34,922 nt of DNA. It comes from Rhodanobacter sp. Its GTDB lineage: Bacteria > Pseudomonadota > Gammaproteobacteria > Xanthomonadales > Rhodanobacteraceae. Made by a program: the position numbers and the translations under genes. A model generated the notes under the pieces. It saw only the letters and a list, made by a program, of their open reading frames with translations. It had not been told where the DNA came from and did not search any database. The stretch covers positions 1 to 34,922 of the forward strand of contig SCRF01000027.1 in the NCBI GenBank assembly GCA_004322005.1. Direction: 5' to 3'. Positions 23,437 to 32,825 of this stretch are shown piece after piece (position 1 is the first letter of the stretch; every line of letters begins with the position of its first letter).

Positions 23437-25293
23437 CTAGAACATGTCATTGGGGGCATCGCCGGTTGCGCCGGACGCGTTGCGTGCCGCGATGAAGTCG
23501 CCGGTGATCATCTCGGCATAGGTGGCGCCCGGTCCGACCATCGGATACACGCCGGCGTCGGGGTCGATCATCACCTCGAGAAAGGCCGGTCCGTCGAAGG
23601 CCAGGAATTCGGCGATCGTGGCGGCCAGCGCGGTCGGGTCGTCCAGCTTCTGCGCCCAGGCAAAGCCGTCCGCCTGCGCCGCCTTGACGAAATCCTTGCG
23701 GTGCAGGCTCTTGTCCGAGGCCGCGAAGCGGCCCTTGAAGAACAGCTTCTGCCACTGCCGCACCATGCCGTCGCCGATGTTGTTGAGCACCACCACCTTG
23801 ATCGGCAGGTTGTAGGTGGTGACGGTTTCCAGCTCGCCGATGTTCATGCGGATGCTGGCGTCGCCGTCGATGTCGATCACCAGTGCGTCCGGCCGCGCGA
23901 ACTGGGCGCCGACCGCCGCCGGCAGGCCGAAGCCCATCGTGCCCATCGAGCCGGAGGTGAGCCAGTGCCGCGGGGCGCGGAAGTCGAAGTATTGCGCCGC
24001 CCACATCTGGTGCTGGCCGACGCCGGTCGAGATGATCGCGCGGCCCTCGGTATGCCGGTTGATTTCCTCGATCACCGCATACGGCTGGATCAGCGCGCTG
24101 GCGCGGTCGTAGTTCAGCGCATGCACGCGCTTGAGCTCGGCCACGTGCGCGTGCCACGGACCCAGCGCGGGCTTGAAGCCATGCGCCAGACCGTACTGGG
24201 TCAAGCGCTGCAGCGTGCGCCCCAGCGGCCCGACGTGATGCCAGTGCACCGCCTTGACCTTGCTGATCTCGGCCGGGTCGATGTCCACCTGGGCGACGAA
24301 TTTCGCCAGCGGAGCGAACTTGCCGGGCACTCCGGCCACGCGGTCGTCGAAGCGCGCGCCCAGCGCCAGCACGAAGTCGCAGTCCTCCACCGCGTAGTTG
24401 GCGTAGGCGGTGCCGTGCATGCCCAGCATGTGCAGCGCCAGCGGGTCGGTGGTGTCCAGCGCGCCCAGTCCCATCAGGGTGGTGGTCACCGGCACGCCGA
24501 AGGCATCGACGAAGGCGCGCAGCGCCGGTGCCGCCGCCGCCGCGATCACCCCGCCGCCGGCATAGATCAGCGGCCGCCGCGCCGCGCCCAGCGCCGCAAA
24601 GAAGGCGGCGCAGGCGTCGTCATCCAGATGGGCCTCCTCGACCGCGCGCAGGCGGGCGCGGTAGCCGGGGATCGGCAGCCGGCAACGGCCGTCGAAACGC
24701 AGGTCGGTGTTCTGCACGTTCTTGGGAATGTCCACCACCACCGGTCCGGGCCGGCCGCTGCGGGCGATCTCGAACGCGCTGCGCAGCGTCGCCTCCAGGG
24801 TGTCCGCCTCGGTCACCAGGAACACATGCTTGGCGCAGGCGCCCATGATGTTGCTGACCGGCGCCTCCTGGAACGCGTCGCTGCCCAGCGAGGTGGTCGG
24901 CACCTGGCCGCAGATCACCACCAGCGGGGTCGAGTCGGCCATCGCATCGCGCACCGGGGTGACCATGTTGGTGGCGCCCGGGCCGGAGGTGACCACTGCC
25001 ACGCCGACCTTGCCCGAGGCCCGCGCATAGCCGCTGGCCATGAAGCCGGCACCCTGTTCGTTGGCCGGCACGATCAGCGGCATCGGCTCGCTGCCGTCGA
25101 CGTTCAGGTGCTCGGCGTTGTAGCGGAACAGCGCGTCGTACACCGGCAGGATCGCACCGCCCGAGTAGCCGAACAGCACGCCGGCGTGCTCGTCGGCCAG
25201 CACCTGCACGACGACATCGGCGCCGGTCATCGGCTGGCCGGCCAGCGGGTGGCGGTCGGTTTCAATCCGGGCTTTCAACGGTTGCGCATTCAC
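23437..25293 (-). CDS. ilvG: Acetolactate synthase large (catalytic) subunit
   Basis: This TPP- and FAD-dependent enzyme joins two pyruvates to acetolactate (valine, leucine) or pyruvate and 2-oxobutanoate to acetohydroxybutanoate (isoleucine). The 618-residue product has the catalytic glutamate E79 in VPANEQGAGF, the FAD region around GLGALDTTDPL and LGARFDDRVAG, and the TPP/Mg motif beginning IDIDGDASIRMN at 473 and ending VVLNN. Its neighbour is a short IlvM-like subunit, so the symbol ilvG is used; ilvB would be equally accepted. GTG 25293 is chosen because GAGGAAG precedes it. It follows ilvC after 71 bp that include a GC hairpin. Confidence 0.95.
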   Translation of the reverse strand: MNAQPLKARIETDRHPLAGQPMTGADVVVQVLADEHAGVLFGYSGGAILPVYDALFRYNAEHLNVDGSEPMPLIVPANEQGAGFMASGYARASGKVGVAVVTSGPGATNMVTPVRDAMADSTPLVVICGQVPTTSLGSDAFQEAPVSNIMGACAKHVFLVTEADTLEATLRSAFEIARSGRPGPVVVDIPKNVQNTDLRFDGRCRLPIPGYRARLRAVEEAHLDDDACAAFFAALGAARRPLIYAGGGVIAAAAAPALRAFVDAFGVPVTTTLMGLGALDTTDPLALHMLGMHGTAYANYAVEDCDFVLALGARFDDRVAGVPGKFAPLAKFVAQVDIDPAEISKVKAVHWHHVGPLGRTLQRLTQYGLAHGFKPALGPWHAHVAELKRVHALNYDRASALIQPYAVIEEINRHTEGRAIISTGVGQHQMWAAQYFDFRAPRHWLTSGSMGTMGFGLPAAVGAQFARPDALVIDIDGDASIRMNIGELETVTTYNLPIKVVVLNNIGDGMVRQWQKLFFKGRFAASDKSLHRKDFVKAAQADGFAWAQKLDDPTALAATIAEFLAFDGPAFLEVMIDPDAGVYPMVGPGATYAEMITGDFIAARNASGATGDAPNDMF

Positions 25294-25329
25294 AAGCTGT
25301 CTTCCTCGATGGTGCGGTGGATGGCGGTT

Positions 25330-25358
25330 CCGGGTTCACCCTGCGCGGGCGAACCCGG
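25330..25358. other. Intergenic hairpin between ilvC and ilvG
   Basis: CCGGGTTC (25330-25337) pairs with GAACCCGG (25351-25358), an 8-bp stem with a 13-nt loop, 7 bp after the ilvC stop. It has no T tract on the minus strand, so it is more likely to protect or process the messenger than to end it. Confidence 0.5.
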
Positions 25359-25364
25359 AGGCCC

Positions 25365-26393
25365 TCAGCCCGCTTTCTTCAATGGCTCGGCGGCGGGTTT
25401 GGCGGCCGACGGCTGCGACGGCTGCAGCCACGGCATGCGTGCGCGCAGCTTGGCGCCGACCTGCTCGATCGGGTGATCCAGATCGGCCTGCTTCAGGCGC
25501 TTGTAGTTGGGCAGGCCGGCCTTGTATTCCGCGGTCCAGTTCCTGGCGAAGGTGCCGTCCTGGATGTCGCTGAGCACGTCCTTCATGCGCGCCTTGACGC
25601 CGGCGTCGATCACCCGCGGGCCGCTGACGTAATCGCCGTACTGCGCGGTCTCGGAGACGAACTGCAGCATCTTGGTCAGGCCACCCTCGTAGAACAGGTC
25701 GACGATCAGTTTCAGCTCGTGCATCACCTCGTAATAGGCGATCTCCGGCTGGTAGCCGGCTTCCACCAGCGTCTCGAAGCCGGCGATCACCAGCTCGCTG
25801 GCGCCGCCGCACAGCACCGCCTGCTCGCCGAACAGGTCGGTCTCGGTCTCTTCCTTGAAGTCGGTCTTGATGATCATCGCGCGGCCGCCGCCGATGCCGT
25901 CGGCGTAGCCCTTGGTGATCGCCTCGGCATGGCCGCTGGCGTCCTGGTAGACCGCCCAGATGCACGGCACGCCGCGGCCGCGTTCGTACTCGGTACGCAC
26001 CAGCGCGCCGGGGCCCTTGGGGGCGACCAGGATCACGTCGATGTCCTTGCGCGGCACGATCTGGCCGAAGTGCACGTTGAAGCCGTGCGCGAACAGCAGT
26101 GCCGCGCCGGGCTTGATGTTCGGCTCGATCGACTCGGTATACAGCGTGGGCTGCACCATGTCCGGCGTCAGCACCGCGACCAGGTCGGCGCCTTTCACCG
26201 CCTCGCCCGGCTCGGCCACGGTGAAGCCCTCGGCCTTCGCCTGGTGCCAGGTCGGGCCGTTCGGGCGCAGGCCCACGACCACGTCGAGCCCGGAGTCGCG
26301 CAGGTTGAGCGCATGGGCGCGGCCCTGGCTGCCGTAGCCGAGCACGGCGATGCGCGCCTTGGCGAGGGGGTTCGGATTGTTGTTGGTGCTCAT
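25365..26393 (-). CDS. ilvC: Ketol-acid reductoisomerase, class I (IlvC)
   Basis: IlvC rearranges and reduces acetolactate or acetohydroxybutanoate with NADPH and Mg2+. The 342-residue length marks the short class I enzyme, unlike the 491-residue class II enzyme of E. coli. The Rossmann motif is GYGSQG (19-24), the NADP loop is LRPNGPTW, and the metal and substrate site is [34 protein letters not shown] is the knotted-domain signature. An Ala/Pro/Lys-rich tail ([17 protein letters not shown]) extends past the knot. ATG 26393 has the strongest ribosome binding site of the operon (AAGGAG) and overlaps the ilvD stop as ATGA. Confidence 0.96.
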   Translation of the reverse strand: MSTNNNPNPLAKARIAVLGYGSQGRAHALNLRDSGLDVVVGLRPNGPTWHQAKAEGFTVAEPGEAVKGADLVAVLTPDMVQPTLYTESIEPNIKPGAALLFAHGFNVHFGQIVPRKDIDVILVAPKGPGALVRTEYERGRGVPCIWAVYQDASGHAEAITKGYADGIGGGRAMIIKTDFKEETETDLFGEQAVLCGGASELVIAGFETLVEAGYQPEIAYYEVMHELKLIVDLFYEGGLTKMLQFVSETAQYGDYVSGPRVIDAGVKARMKDVLSDIQDGTFARNWTAEYKAGLPNYKRLKQADLDHPIEQVGAKLRARMPWLQPSQPSAAKPAAEPLKKAG

Positions 26394-28093
26394 GCGGTAA
26401 CTCCTTGGTCGATAGGGGTAGGGGCAGGTTTGGCCGTCTGGACGGCTGTAGCGGGATGGGTGTTGGCGCCGTCGGAGGCCGAGCCGACCAGGCGGGCGTA
26501 CTTGGCCAGCGCACCGGCGGTGACCTTGGGTGCGGGGGGATGCCAGCCGGCGCGCCGGCTTTCCAGGTCGGCGTCGGTGGAAAGTGTGCGGGCGACCGCG
26601 TCGATCGCGATGCGGTCGCCGTCCCTGAGCAGGGCGATCGGGCCGCCGCGCACCGCTTCCGGCGCGACGTGGCCGACCATGAAGCCATGGGTGGCGCCGG
26701 AGAAGCGCCCGTCGGTGATCAGCGCCACGTCGTTGCCGAGGCCGCGGCCGACCAGCGCCGCGGTGACGCCGAGCATCTCGCGCATGCCCGGTCCGCCGGC
26801 CGGCCCCTCGTTGCGGATCACGATGACGTCGCCGGCATGGATCCGGTCGCCCTGCACCGCGACGAAGGCTTCCTCTTCGCTTTCGAACACGCGCGCCGTG
26901 CCCTCGAAATTGCCGCTTTTGCCGGCCAGCTTGAGGATGCAGCCTTCCGGCGCCAGGTTGCCGTACAGGATCGAGTAGCCACCGCGCGGCTTCAGCGGCG
27001 CGCTCACCGGATGCACCACGTCCTGCTTTTCTGCTCGGGGTGCGGCGGCGGCTTCCGCGAACAGGCTGCGGCCGGTGACGGTGGGCGCGTCCTCCAGCAT
27101 GCCGGCGGCGATCAGCTCCTGCGCCACCCGCGCGCTGCCGCCGGCGCCGAACAGTTCGACCGCGGTGTAGCGTCCGGCCGGCAGCAGGTCGGCGATCACC
27201 GGGGTTTGCGCCGAGGCCGGTTCGAAGTCTTCGATGCTCCACGGCACGCCGGCTTCGCGGGCGATCGCCAGCAGGTGCAGGATCGCGTTGGTCGAGCCGG
27301 CGGTGGCGGCCACCATCCGCGCCGCGTTGCGCAGCGAGGTGCGGGTGATCAGTTCGCGCGGCGTGCGCTTCGCCGCCAGGCATTCCATCACCAGTTCGCC
27401 GCAGCGATAGGCCGCCGCTCCCTTGGCCGGGTGGGTGGCCGGAATGTCGTTGTAGCCCAATGGCGACAGGCCCAGCGTGGACAGCACCATCGCCATCGTG
27501 TTGGCGGTGAACTGGCCGCCGCAGGCGCCGGCGCCGGGGCAGGCATCGCGCTCGACCGCGGTCAGTTCGGCAGCGTCGATGGTGCCGGCACCGTAGGCGC
27601 CGACCGCCTCGAACACCTGCTGGATGGTGATCGGATGATTCTTGTGCGTGCCGTGCGCGATGGTGCCGCCGTACAGCGCCACGCCGGGGATGTTCAACCG
27701 GGCCAGCGCCATCGCCGCGGCCGGAATGGTCTTGTCGCAGCCGCACAGCAGCACCATCGCATCGAGGCAGTGGCCATCCACCGCCAGCTCGATCGAGTCG
27801 GCGATCACCTCGCGGCTGACCAGCGAGGCACGCATGCCCGAGGTGCCCATCGCGATGCCGTCGGTGACCGCGATGGTGTTGAACTCGATCGGCGTGCCGC
27901 CGGCGGCACGGATGCCGGCGGCGGCCTCGACGGCCAGGTCGCGCAGGTTGAGGTTGCACGGACTCACGTTGGACCAGGTATGCACCACCGCCACCAGCGG
28001 CCGGGCGATGGCCTTGTCGTCCAGCCCGGTCGCGCGCAGCATCGCGCGGGCGGGTGCACGGTCGGGGCCGCTCTTGATCAGATCACTGCGCAT
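26390..28093 (-). CDS. ilvD: Dihydroxy-acid dehydratase (IlvD)
   Basis: IlvD dehydrates the dihydroxy acids to the 2-oxo acids of valine and isoleucine. It uses an iron-sulfur cluster. The 567-residue product has cluster cysteines C46 (SPCN), C119 (CGCDKT, with K121) and C191 (CPGAGACGG). [17 protein letters not shown] and [19 protein letters not shown] are the family's C-terminal blocks. The length of about 560-570 and the [13 protein letters not shown] pattern place it with the shorter form often found with [2Fe-2S]. The tail after [12 protein letters not shown] is low-complexity Ala/Thr/Pro. ATG 28093 follows TGGAG by 6 nt; the longer frame has no homology. Separated from leuB by 165 bp with an inverted repeat. 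Confidence 0.96.
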   Translation of the reverse strand: MRSDLIKSGPDRAPARAMLRATGLDDKAIARPLVAVVHTWSNVSPCNLNLRDLAVEAAAGIRAAGGTPIEFNTIAVTDGIAMGTSGMRASLVSREVIADSIELAVDGHCLDAMVLLCGCDKTIPAAAMALARLNIPGVALYGGTIAHGTHKNHPITIQQVFEAVGAYGAGTIDAAELTAVERDACPGAGACGGQFTANTMAMVLSTLGLSPLGYNDIPATHPAKGAAAYRCGELVMECLAAKRTPRELITRTSLRNAARMVAATAGSTNAILHLLAIAREAGVPWSIEDFEPASAQTPVIADLLPAGRYTAVELFGAGGSARVAQELIAAGMLEDAPTVTGRSLFAEAAAAPRAEKQDVVHPVSAPLKPRGGYSILYGNLAPEGCILKLAGKSGNFEGTARVFESEEEAFVAVQGDRIHAGDVIVIRNEGPAGGPGMREMLGVTAALVGRGLGNDVALITDGRFSGATHGFMVGHVAPEAVRGGPIALLRDGDRIAIDAVARTLSTDADLESRRAGWHPPAPKVTAGALAKYARLVGSASDGANTHPATAVQTAKPAPTPIDQGVTA

Positions 28094-28121
28094 GACAACT
28101 CCAGACTTGGAACGATGAATG

Positions 28122-28211
28122 TCCCCCTGCGTGCAGGGACGGGGAGGGGTGGCGCCGAGGAGAGTCGGCTTGCACTGGGGTAAGTGCCCGCGCCTCACGC
28201 ACGCAGGGGGA
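28122..28211. repeat. 13-bp inverted repeat element between leuB and ilvD
   Basis: TCCCCCTGCGTGC (28122-28134) and GCACGCAGGGGGA (28199-28211) are perfect reverse complements around a 64-nt GC-rich core. The left arm also folds alone (CCCTGC with GCAGGG). The layout is like the other palindromic elements of this operon, though the sequence differs. Confidence 0.75.
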
Positions 28212-28258
28212 GCAAAAGGTGGACGCGGTCAGCGTCCTCGACAGGTGTGGCGATGGGA

Positions 28259-29380
28259 TCAACCGCATGCGCGCACACCACTGAAAAAGGCACGGCTGGT
28301 GTTCACGTGATCGGCCAGCGCGACCAGCACGGCATCGCGGACCGCGTCGGTACCGGCTTGGCCGCCGATGTCACGGCTGCGCGGCCCATATTCCAGTACC
28401 CGGGCGACGGCGGCCTCGATCGCCAGCGCTTCGGCTTCCAGCCCCAGCGAATGACGCAGCAGCAGCGCGGCGGAGAGGATCGCGCCGACCGGATTGGCCA
28501 CACCCTGGCCGGCGATGTCCGGCGCCGAGCCGTGGATCGGTTCGTACAGGCCTGTCCTGAGCTTCGCCGAAGGGCCGCGATGGCCGTCGCCCAGCGAGGC
28601 CGAGGGCAGCAGGCCGAGCGAGCCGGCCAGCGCGGCGGCCTCGTCGGTGAGGATGTCGCCGAACAGGTTCTCGGTGACCACCACGTCATAGCGTGCCGGG
28701 TGGGTCAGCAGCAGCATCGCCATCGAGTCGACCAGCTGGTGCTCCACCTTCACGTCGGGATAGTCGGCGGCGAGGCGCTGCACCGTGTTGCGCCACAGCC
28801 GCGAGGTCTCCAGCACGTTGGCCTTGTCCACCGAGGTGAGCTGGCGGCGACGCCCGCGCGCCAGCTCGAACGCGCGACGCACCACCCGCTCGATCTCGGC
28901 CACGGTGTACTTGCATTCGTCGGTGGCAGCGTCCGCCGTGCGTGTTTTCGCGCCGAAGTAGGCGCCGCCGGTCAGTTCGCGCACGAACAGCACGTCGACG
29001 CCCTTGAGCCGCTCGCTCTTCAGCGGCGACAGCGCGGCCAGCGCCGGATGCACCCGCAGCGGACGCAGGTTGGCATACACCCCGAGCGCGGCGCGCAAGG
29101 CCAGCAGGCCCTGCTCCGGTCGCACCGGCGCATTCGGATCGGACCATTTCGGCCCGCCGACCGCGCCCAGCAATACCGCATCGGCCTTCCGGCATGCCGC
29201 CAGCGAGGCGCCCGGCAGCGGTTCGCCGCAGGCATCGATGGCACAGCCGCCGATCGCGTGTTCCTCGCAATCGAACTGGTGCCCGTAGTGTTCGGCCACC
29301 GCCTCCAGTACGGCGACCGCCGCCGCGGTGACTTCGGTGCCGACGCCGTCGCCGGGCAGGGTGACGATATGCGCTTTCAT
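28259..29380 (-). CDS. leuB: 3-isopropylmalate dehydrogenase (LeuB), with 8-residue repeat insertion
   Basis: LeuB oxidises and decarboxylates 3-isopropylmalate with NAD+, in leucine synthesis. The 373-residue product is 10-15 residues longer than usual. Active-site residues are present: Y141, K186, D218, D242 and D246, with VELTG-like RELTGGAYFG and GSAPDIAGQG. Between LGDGHRG and LYEPIHG, which are normally adjacent, eight residues (PSAKLRTG) are inserted. The DNA there (28550-28573) is a copy of a short dispersed genomic repeat. The loop lies next to the NAD-binding GSAPD segment, yet the frame is intact. ATG 29380 fits the family start; GGAG lies about 9 nt upstream. Confidence 0.94.
   Translation of the reverse strand: MKAHIVTLPGDGVGTEVTAAAVAVLEAVAEHYGHQFDCEEHAIGGCAIDACGEPLPGASLAACRKADAVLLGAVGGPKWSDPNAPVRPEQGLLALRAALGVYANLRPLRVHPALAALSPLKSERLKGVDVLFVRELTGGAYFGAKTRTADAATDECKYTVAEIERVVRRAFELARGRRRQLTSVDKANVLETSRLWRNTVQRLAADYPDVKVEHQLVDSMAMLLLTHPARYDVVVTENLFGDILTDEAAALAGSLGLLPSASLGDGHRGPSAKLRTGLYEPIHGSAPDIAGQGVANPVGAILSAALLLRHSLGLEAEALAIEAAVARVLEYGPRSRDIGGQAGTDAVRDAVLVALADHVNTSRAFFSGVRACG
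28550..28573. repeat. 24-nt dispersed repeat inserted in frame in leuB
   Basis: Removing these 24 bases restores the codons for the expected RGLYEP. The insert contains CCTGTCCTGAGCTT and GCCGAAGGG, a variant of the short repeat common in many proteobacteria as CTGAGCTTGTCGAAGG. Its length is a multiple of three and the frame is kept. Confidence 0.8.
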
Positions 29381-29430
29381 GCGTGCGACTCCGGGTGGGT
29401 GGGCGATGTCGGGGGCGTCTGGTTCTTCCT

Positions 29431-29576
29431 CACCGTCATCCCGGCGAAAGCCGGACAAGCGCTCCGCGCGCAGAACGCCTGCAAGGCGGCCCCGAAGGGG
29501 CGAGCGAAGCGAGTCATCCAGTAACTTTTCCGCGCCCTGCGAAGACGCTGGGCCCCAGCTTTCGCTGGGGTGACGC
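29431..29576. repeat. Palindromic repeat element between leuD and leuB
   Basis: The left end ACCGTCATCCCGGCGAAAGCCGG and the right end CCCCAGCTTTCGCTGGGGTGACG are imperfect inverted copies (about 18 of 21 positions). Each also forms its own hairpin, and the differences between ends keep those hairpins paired. The core contains a third palindrome near 29495-29515. The element fills most of the 223 bp between the two genes. Confidence 0.8.
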
Positions 29577-29603
29577 GAGGGAGGGGGAGGGTATTGGCGA
29601 ACT

Positions 29604-30188
29604 TCATGCTGTCTCTCCCGTGCGTGCTTCGAATACGCGGATCGCGTCGGCGTGCTGCAGCAGGTAGCCGAGCTGGTCGACCCCGTTGAGCAGGCAGTGC
29701 CGCGCGAACGGTTCGAGCTGGAACGCGACGTGGCCGCCGTCGGGCAGCTCGATGAACTCGCCACGCACGTCGATCGACAGCTCGATGCCCGGATGCTCCA
29801 GCAGCCAGCGGTGCTCGGCCTCGCTGACCATGATCGCCAGCAGGCCGTTCTTCAGCGCGTTGTTGCGAAAGATGTCCGCGATCTCGCTGCACAGCACCGC
29901 CTGGATGCCGTAGTCGAGCAGCGCCCAGGGCGCGTGCTCGCGCGACGAGCCGCAGCCGAAGTTGCGTCCCGCGACCAGGATCGCGCAGCCCCTGGCCTGC
30001 GGCTGGTTCAGCGGGAAGGCCGGGTTGTCGCTGCCGTCGGCCTGGTAGCGCCAGTCGTGGAAGCACAGCCGGCCCAGCCCTTCGCGCGTGGTGGTGGTGA
30101 GGAAGCGCGCCGGGATGATGCGGTCGGTGTCGATGTTCTCGTCCGCCAGCACGGCGGTGCGCGAGTGGATACGGGTGACGGGCTGCAT
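29604..30188 (-). CDS. leuD: 3-isopropylmalate dehydratase small subunit (LeuD)
   Basis: LeuD is the swivel-domain subunit that completes the LeuC active site for isomerising 2- to 3-isopropylmalate. The 194-residue product has NIDTDRIIPARFL (18-30) and the FGCGSSREHAPWAL motif (77-90), both family-defining, and FRNNALKNGLL. Length is near the 200 usual for the proteobacterial form. ATG 30188 is chosen; GAGGAA lies 8 nt upstream and is within the edge of the palindromic element at 30197-30365. A TTG one codon earlier is not needed. Confidence 0.95.
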   Translation of the reverse strand: MQPVTRIHSRTAVLADENIDTDRIIPARFLTTTTREGLGRLCFHDWRYQADGSDNPAFPLNQPQARGCAILVAGRNFGCGSSREHAPWALLDYGIQAVLCSEIADIFRNNALKNGLLAIMVSEAEHRWLLEHPGIELSIDVRGEFIELPDGGHVAFQLEPFARHCLLNGVDQLGYLLQHADAIRVFEARTGETA

Positions 30189-30196
30189 CAATGAAA

Positions 30197-30365
30197 TTCC
30201 TCGCTTGTTGCGTTCGCCTCCTCTCCCCCGGATCCAATGTGGTCTGGGGGAGAGGATTGAGGTGAGGGGCGGGTGCTCGCCCAGCTGCTGATCGAAGCGC
30301 GCTTTGATGCGGCCACGTCGCGACCGTGTCCCCTCACCCCAGCCCTCTCCCCGCGGGGGAGAGGG
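30197..30365. repeat. Palindromic repeat element (BIME-like), copy 2
   Basis: This is the partner of the element at 13386-13540: CTTGTTGCGT, hairpin CCTCTCCCCC (30220-30229) with GGGGGAGAGG (30246-30255), then GTGAGGGGCGGGTGCTCGC, a variable core, and TCCCCTCACCCCAGCCCTCTCCCC with GGGGGAGAGGG (to 30365). It separates leuC from leuD and begins 9 bp upstream of the leuD start codon. Confidence 0.85.
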
Positions 30366-30390
30366 AGCAGTGCGCGGTGAGCGTGAGCAT

Positions 30391-31803
30391 TCATGCCGCC
30401 ACCTCCACCAGGTATTCGCGCGGATCGGCGATGCGGCCGGCCAGTGCGGAAGCGGCAGCGGTGGCCGGACTGGCCAGCACGGTGCGCGCGCCCTTGCCCT
30501 GGCGACCTTCGAAATTGCGGTTGGAGGTGCTCACCACCAGTTGGCCGGGCTGCGCCAGGTCGCCGTTCATCGCGATGCACATCGAGCAGCCGGGCACGCG
30601 CCACTCGGCGCCGGCGGCGATGAATACTTCGTGCAGCCCCTCGCGCTCGGCGTCGCGGCGCACCGCCTCGGAGCCGGGCACCACCAGCATGCGCACGCCG
30701 TCGGCGATGCGCCGGCCGCGCAGCACGCCGGCGGCCTCGCGCAGGTCGGACAGCCGCGAGTTGGTGCAGCTGCCGACGAACACCACGTCGACCGGCGTGC
30801 CCTGCATCGGTTTGCCGGCCTCGCTGTGCATGTAGTCGAGTGCGCGGCGTTCCTGCGCGTTGCGGGCGGCCGGCACCGGCGCGTCCATCGCGATCGCCAT
30901 GCCCGGGTGGGTGCCGTAGGTCACCGTCGGCTTCACCTTGCCGGCGTCGATGCGCACTTCACGGTCGTACAGCGCACCCGCGTCGCTGGGCAGCTGGCGC
31001 CAGCGCGCCAGCGCGGCGTCCCAGGCCGCGCCCTGCGGCGCCTGCGGCCGGCCCTTCAGCCAGGCGAAGGTGGTTTCGTCCGGCGCGATCAGGCCCGCGC
31101 GCGCGCCGGCCTCGATCGACATGTTGCACACCGTCATGCGCTCCTCCATCGACAGCGCGGCGATCGCCGGGCCGCGATACTCGATGACGTGGCCGGTGCC
31201 GCCGTCGACGCCGATCTGGCCGATGATGTGCAGGATCAGGTCCTTGGCGCCGACGCCTTTCGGCAACTGGCCGTCCACATGGATGGCGAGGGTTTTCGGC
31301 TTGCGCTGCAGCAGGCACTGGGTCGCCATCACGTGGCCGACCTCGGTAGTGCCGATGCCGAACGCCAGCGCGCCGAACGCGCCATGGGTGGAGGTGTGGC
31401 TGTCGCCGCAGACGATGGTCATGCCCGGCTGGGTCGCCCCCAGCTCGGGGCCGATCACGTGCACGATGCCGCGGTCGGCACTGTCCCAGCCGTGCAGCGC
31501 GACGCCGAACTCGCGGCAGTTCGTCTCCAGCTTGGTGACCTGCGCCCTGGCCTCGTCGTTCGCATACGGCCGCTCGCCGTCGCTGCCGGCGGGCAGGGTC
31601 GGGGTGGAATGATCCAGCGTGGCCAGCATGCGATCGGGCCGGCGCAGCTTCAGACCGCGCTCGCGCAGCTCGCTGAACGCCTGCGGCGAAGTGACCTCGT
31701 GCACCAGGTGCAGATCCACATACAGGATCGCCGGCGTGTCGGCGCTCTCGGCGACGACGACGTGCGCGTCCCAGATCTTCTCGAACAGAGTGCGCGTGCT
31801 CAT
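30391..31803 (-). CDS. leuC: 3-isopropylmalate dehydratase large subunit (LeuC)
   Basis: LeuC carries the [4Fe-4S] cluster that acts as Lewis acid in the isomerisation of isopropylmalate. The 470-residue product matches the family length of about 466-476. The cluster cysteines are in [14 protein letters not shown] (near 346) and in CSMCIAMN (C406 and C409). [25 protein letters not shown] is the aconitase signature. [11 protein letters not shown] near residue 32 is the normal start region. ATG 31803 overlaps the ilvE stop (ATGA) and follows GGAG by 8 nt. It needs LeuD, encoded after a repeat of about 170 bp. Confidence 0.97.
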   Translation of the reverse strand: MSTRTLFEKIWDAHVVVAESADTPAILYVDLHLVHEVTSPQAFSELRERGLKLRRPDRMLATLDHSTPTLPAGSDGERPYANDEARAQVTKLETNCREFGVALHGWDSADRGIVHVIGPELGATQPGMTIVCGDSHTSTHGAFGALAFGIGTTEVGHVMATQCLLQRKPKTLAIHVDGQLPKGVGAKDLILHIIGQIGVDGGTGHVIEYRGPAIAALSMEERMTVCNMSIEAGARAGLIAPDETTFAWLKGRPQAPQGAAWDAALARWRQLPSDAGALYDREVRIDAGKVKPTVTYGTHPGMAIAMDAPVPAARNAQERRALDYMHSEAGKPMQGTPVDVVFVGSCTNSRLSDLREAAGVLRGRRIADGVRMLVVPGSEAVRRDAEREGLHEVFIAAGAEWRVPGCSMCIAMNGDLAQPGQLVVSTSNRNFEGRQGKGARTVLASPATAAASALAGRIADPREYLVEVAA

Positions 31804-32825
31804 CCGATCGTCTCCAGTGTCGGCTCTTGTTGAGTAGTGCGGCCATGGATGGCCGCTTCTTGATCCTCGCGGTCAGGGACGACCGCACAAGACACATCCG
31901 CGCGGTCAACCTTGTCCACGTACTCCAGCCAGCCCCGGCGATCCGCGGTGCGGCCGTCGAACAGGCCGAAGAACGCCTGCTGCAGCGCGCGGGTGATCGG
32001 GCCGGGTTCGCCCTTGCCCACCGTCTTGCGGTCGACCGAGCGCACCGGGGTGATTTCGGCGGCGGTGCCGGTCATGAAGATCTCGTCGGCGCTGTACAGC
32101 GCTTCCCGCGGCAGGTCGCGCTCTTCCAGCGTCAGGCCAAGATCCGCCGCCAGCGCGATCACCGAGTCGCGGGTGATGCCGGCCAGGATGCCGGCGCTGG
32201 TGGGCGGGGTCAGCAGCTTGCCTTTCTTCACCAGGAACAGGTTCTCGCCCGCGCCCTCGCTGAGCAGGCCGTTGTGGCCCAGCGCGATGCCTTCGTCGTA
32301 GCCGCCGCGGCGCGCTTCGGCGGCGATCAGCTGGCTCGACAGATAATTGCCGCCCGCCTTGGCCCAGCTCGGCAGCGTATTCGGTGCGGGGCGGTGCCAG
32401 GACGACACGCACACATCCGCGCCTTTTTCGATCGCCTCGCCGAGGTAGGCGCCCCAGTCCAGCGCCATGATCGCCACCTCCACCGGCGCGCCATGCTTCG
32501 GCAGCACGCCCAGCCCGCCGGCGCCGCGGAACACGATCGGCCGCACGTAGGCGGAGCGCATGTCGTTCGCACGGATCAGCTCCAGGCAGGCGGCGTTGAT
32601 CTCGTCCTCGCTGTAGCCGATGGCGATGTCGTACACGCGCGCCGACTCGAACAGGCGCTGCGTGTGCTCGGACAGGCGGAAATAGGCCGCGCCCTTGGGC
32701 GTGGCATACACGCGCTCGCCCTCGAACACCGAGGAGCCGTAGTGCAGGGCATGCGTGCTGACGTGGACGGTGGCCTCGGCCCAGGGCTTGATGCGGCCGT
32801 TGTGCCAGAGGAAGGCGGTGTTCAT
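31800..32825 (-). CDS. ilvE: Branched-chain amino acid aminotransferase (IlvE)
   Basis: IlvE transfers the amino group from glutamate to the 2-oxo acids in the last step of valine, leucine and isoleucine synthesis. It is a fold-type IV PLP enzyme. In the 341-residue product K156 in [10 protein letters not shown] forms the Schiff base; [13 protein letters not shown] and [10 protein letters not shown] are the usual signatures, and [18 protein letters not shown] is the phosphate-binding part. The family's core ends near WLEYV; about 35 further residues here are charged and without homology, and lead into the overlap with leuC. ATG 32825 follows GAGG and overlaps the leuA stop (ATGA). Confidence 0.95.
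   Translation of the reverse strand: MNTAFLWHNGRIKPWAEATVHVSTHALHYGSSVFEGERVYATPKGAAYFRLSEHTQRLFESARVYDIAIGYSEDEINAACLELIRANDMRSAYVRPIVFRGAGGLGVLPKHGAPVEVAIMALDWGAYLGEAIEKGADVCVSSWHRPAPNTLPSWAKAGGNYLSSQLIAAEARRGGYDEGIALGHNGLLSEGAGENLFLVKKGKLLTPPTSAGILAGITRDSVIALAADLGLTLEERDLPREALYSADEIFMTGTAAEITPVRSVDRKTVGKGEPGPITRALQQAFFGLFDGRTADRRGWLEYVDKVDRADVSCAVVPDREDQEAAIHGRTTQQEPTLETIG

Noticed and set aside
25365..27959. 864-codon frame containing ilvC
   Set aside because: Codons before 26393 are a shadow frame of ilvD with Arg/Gly-rich composition; IlvC starts at MSTNNN after AAGGAG.
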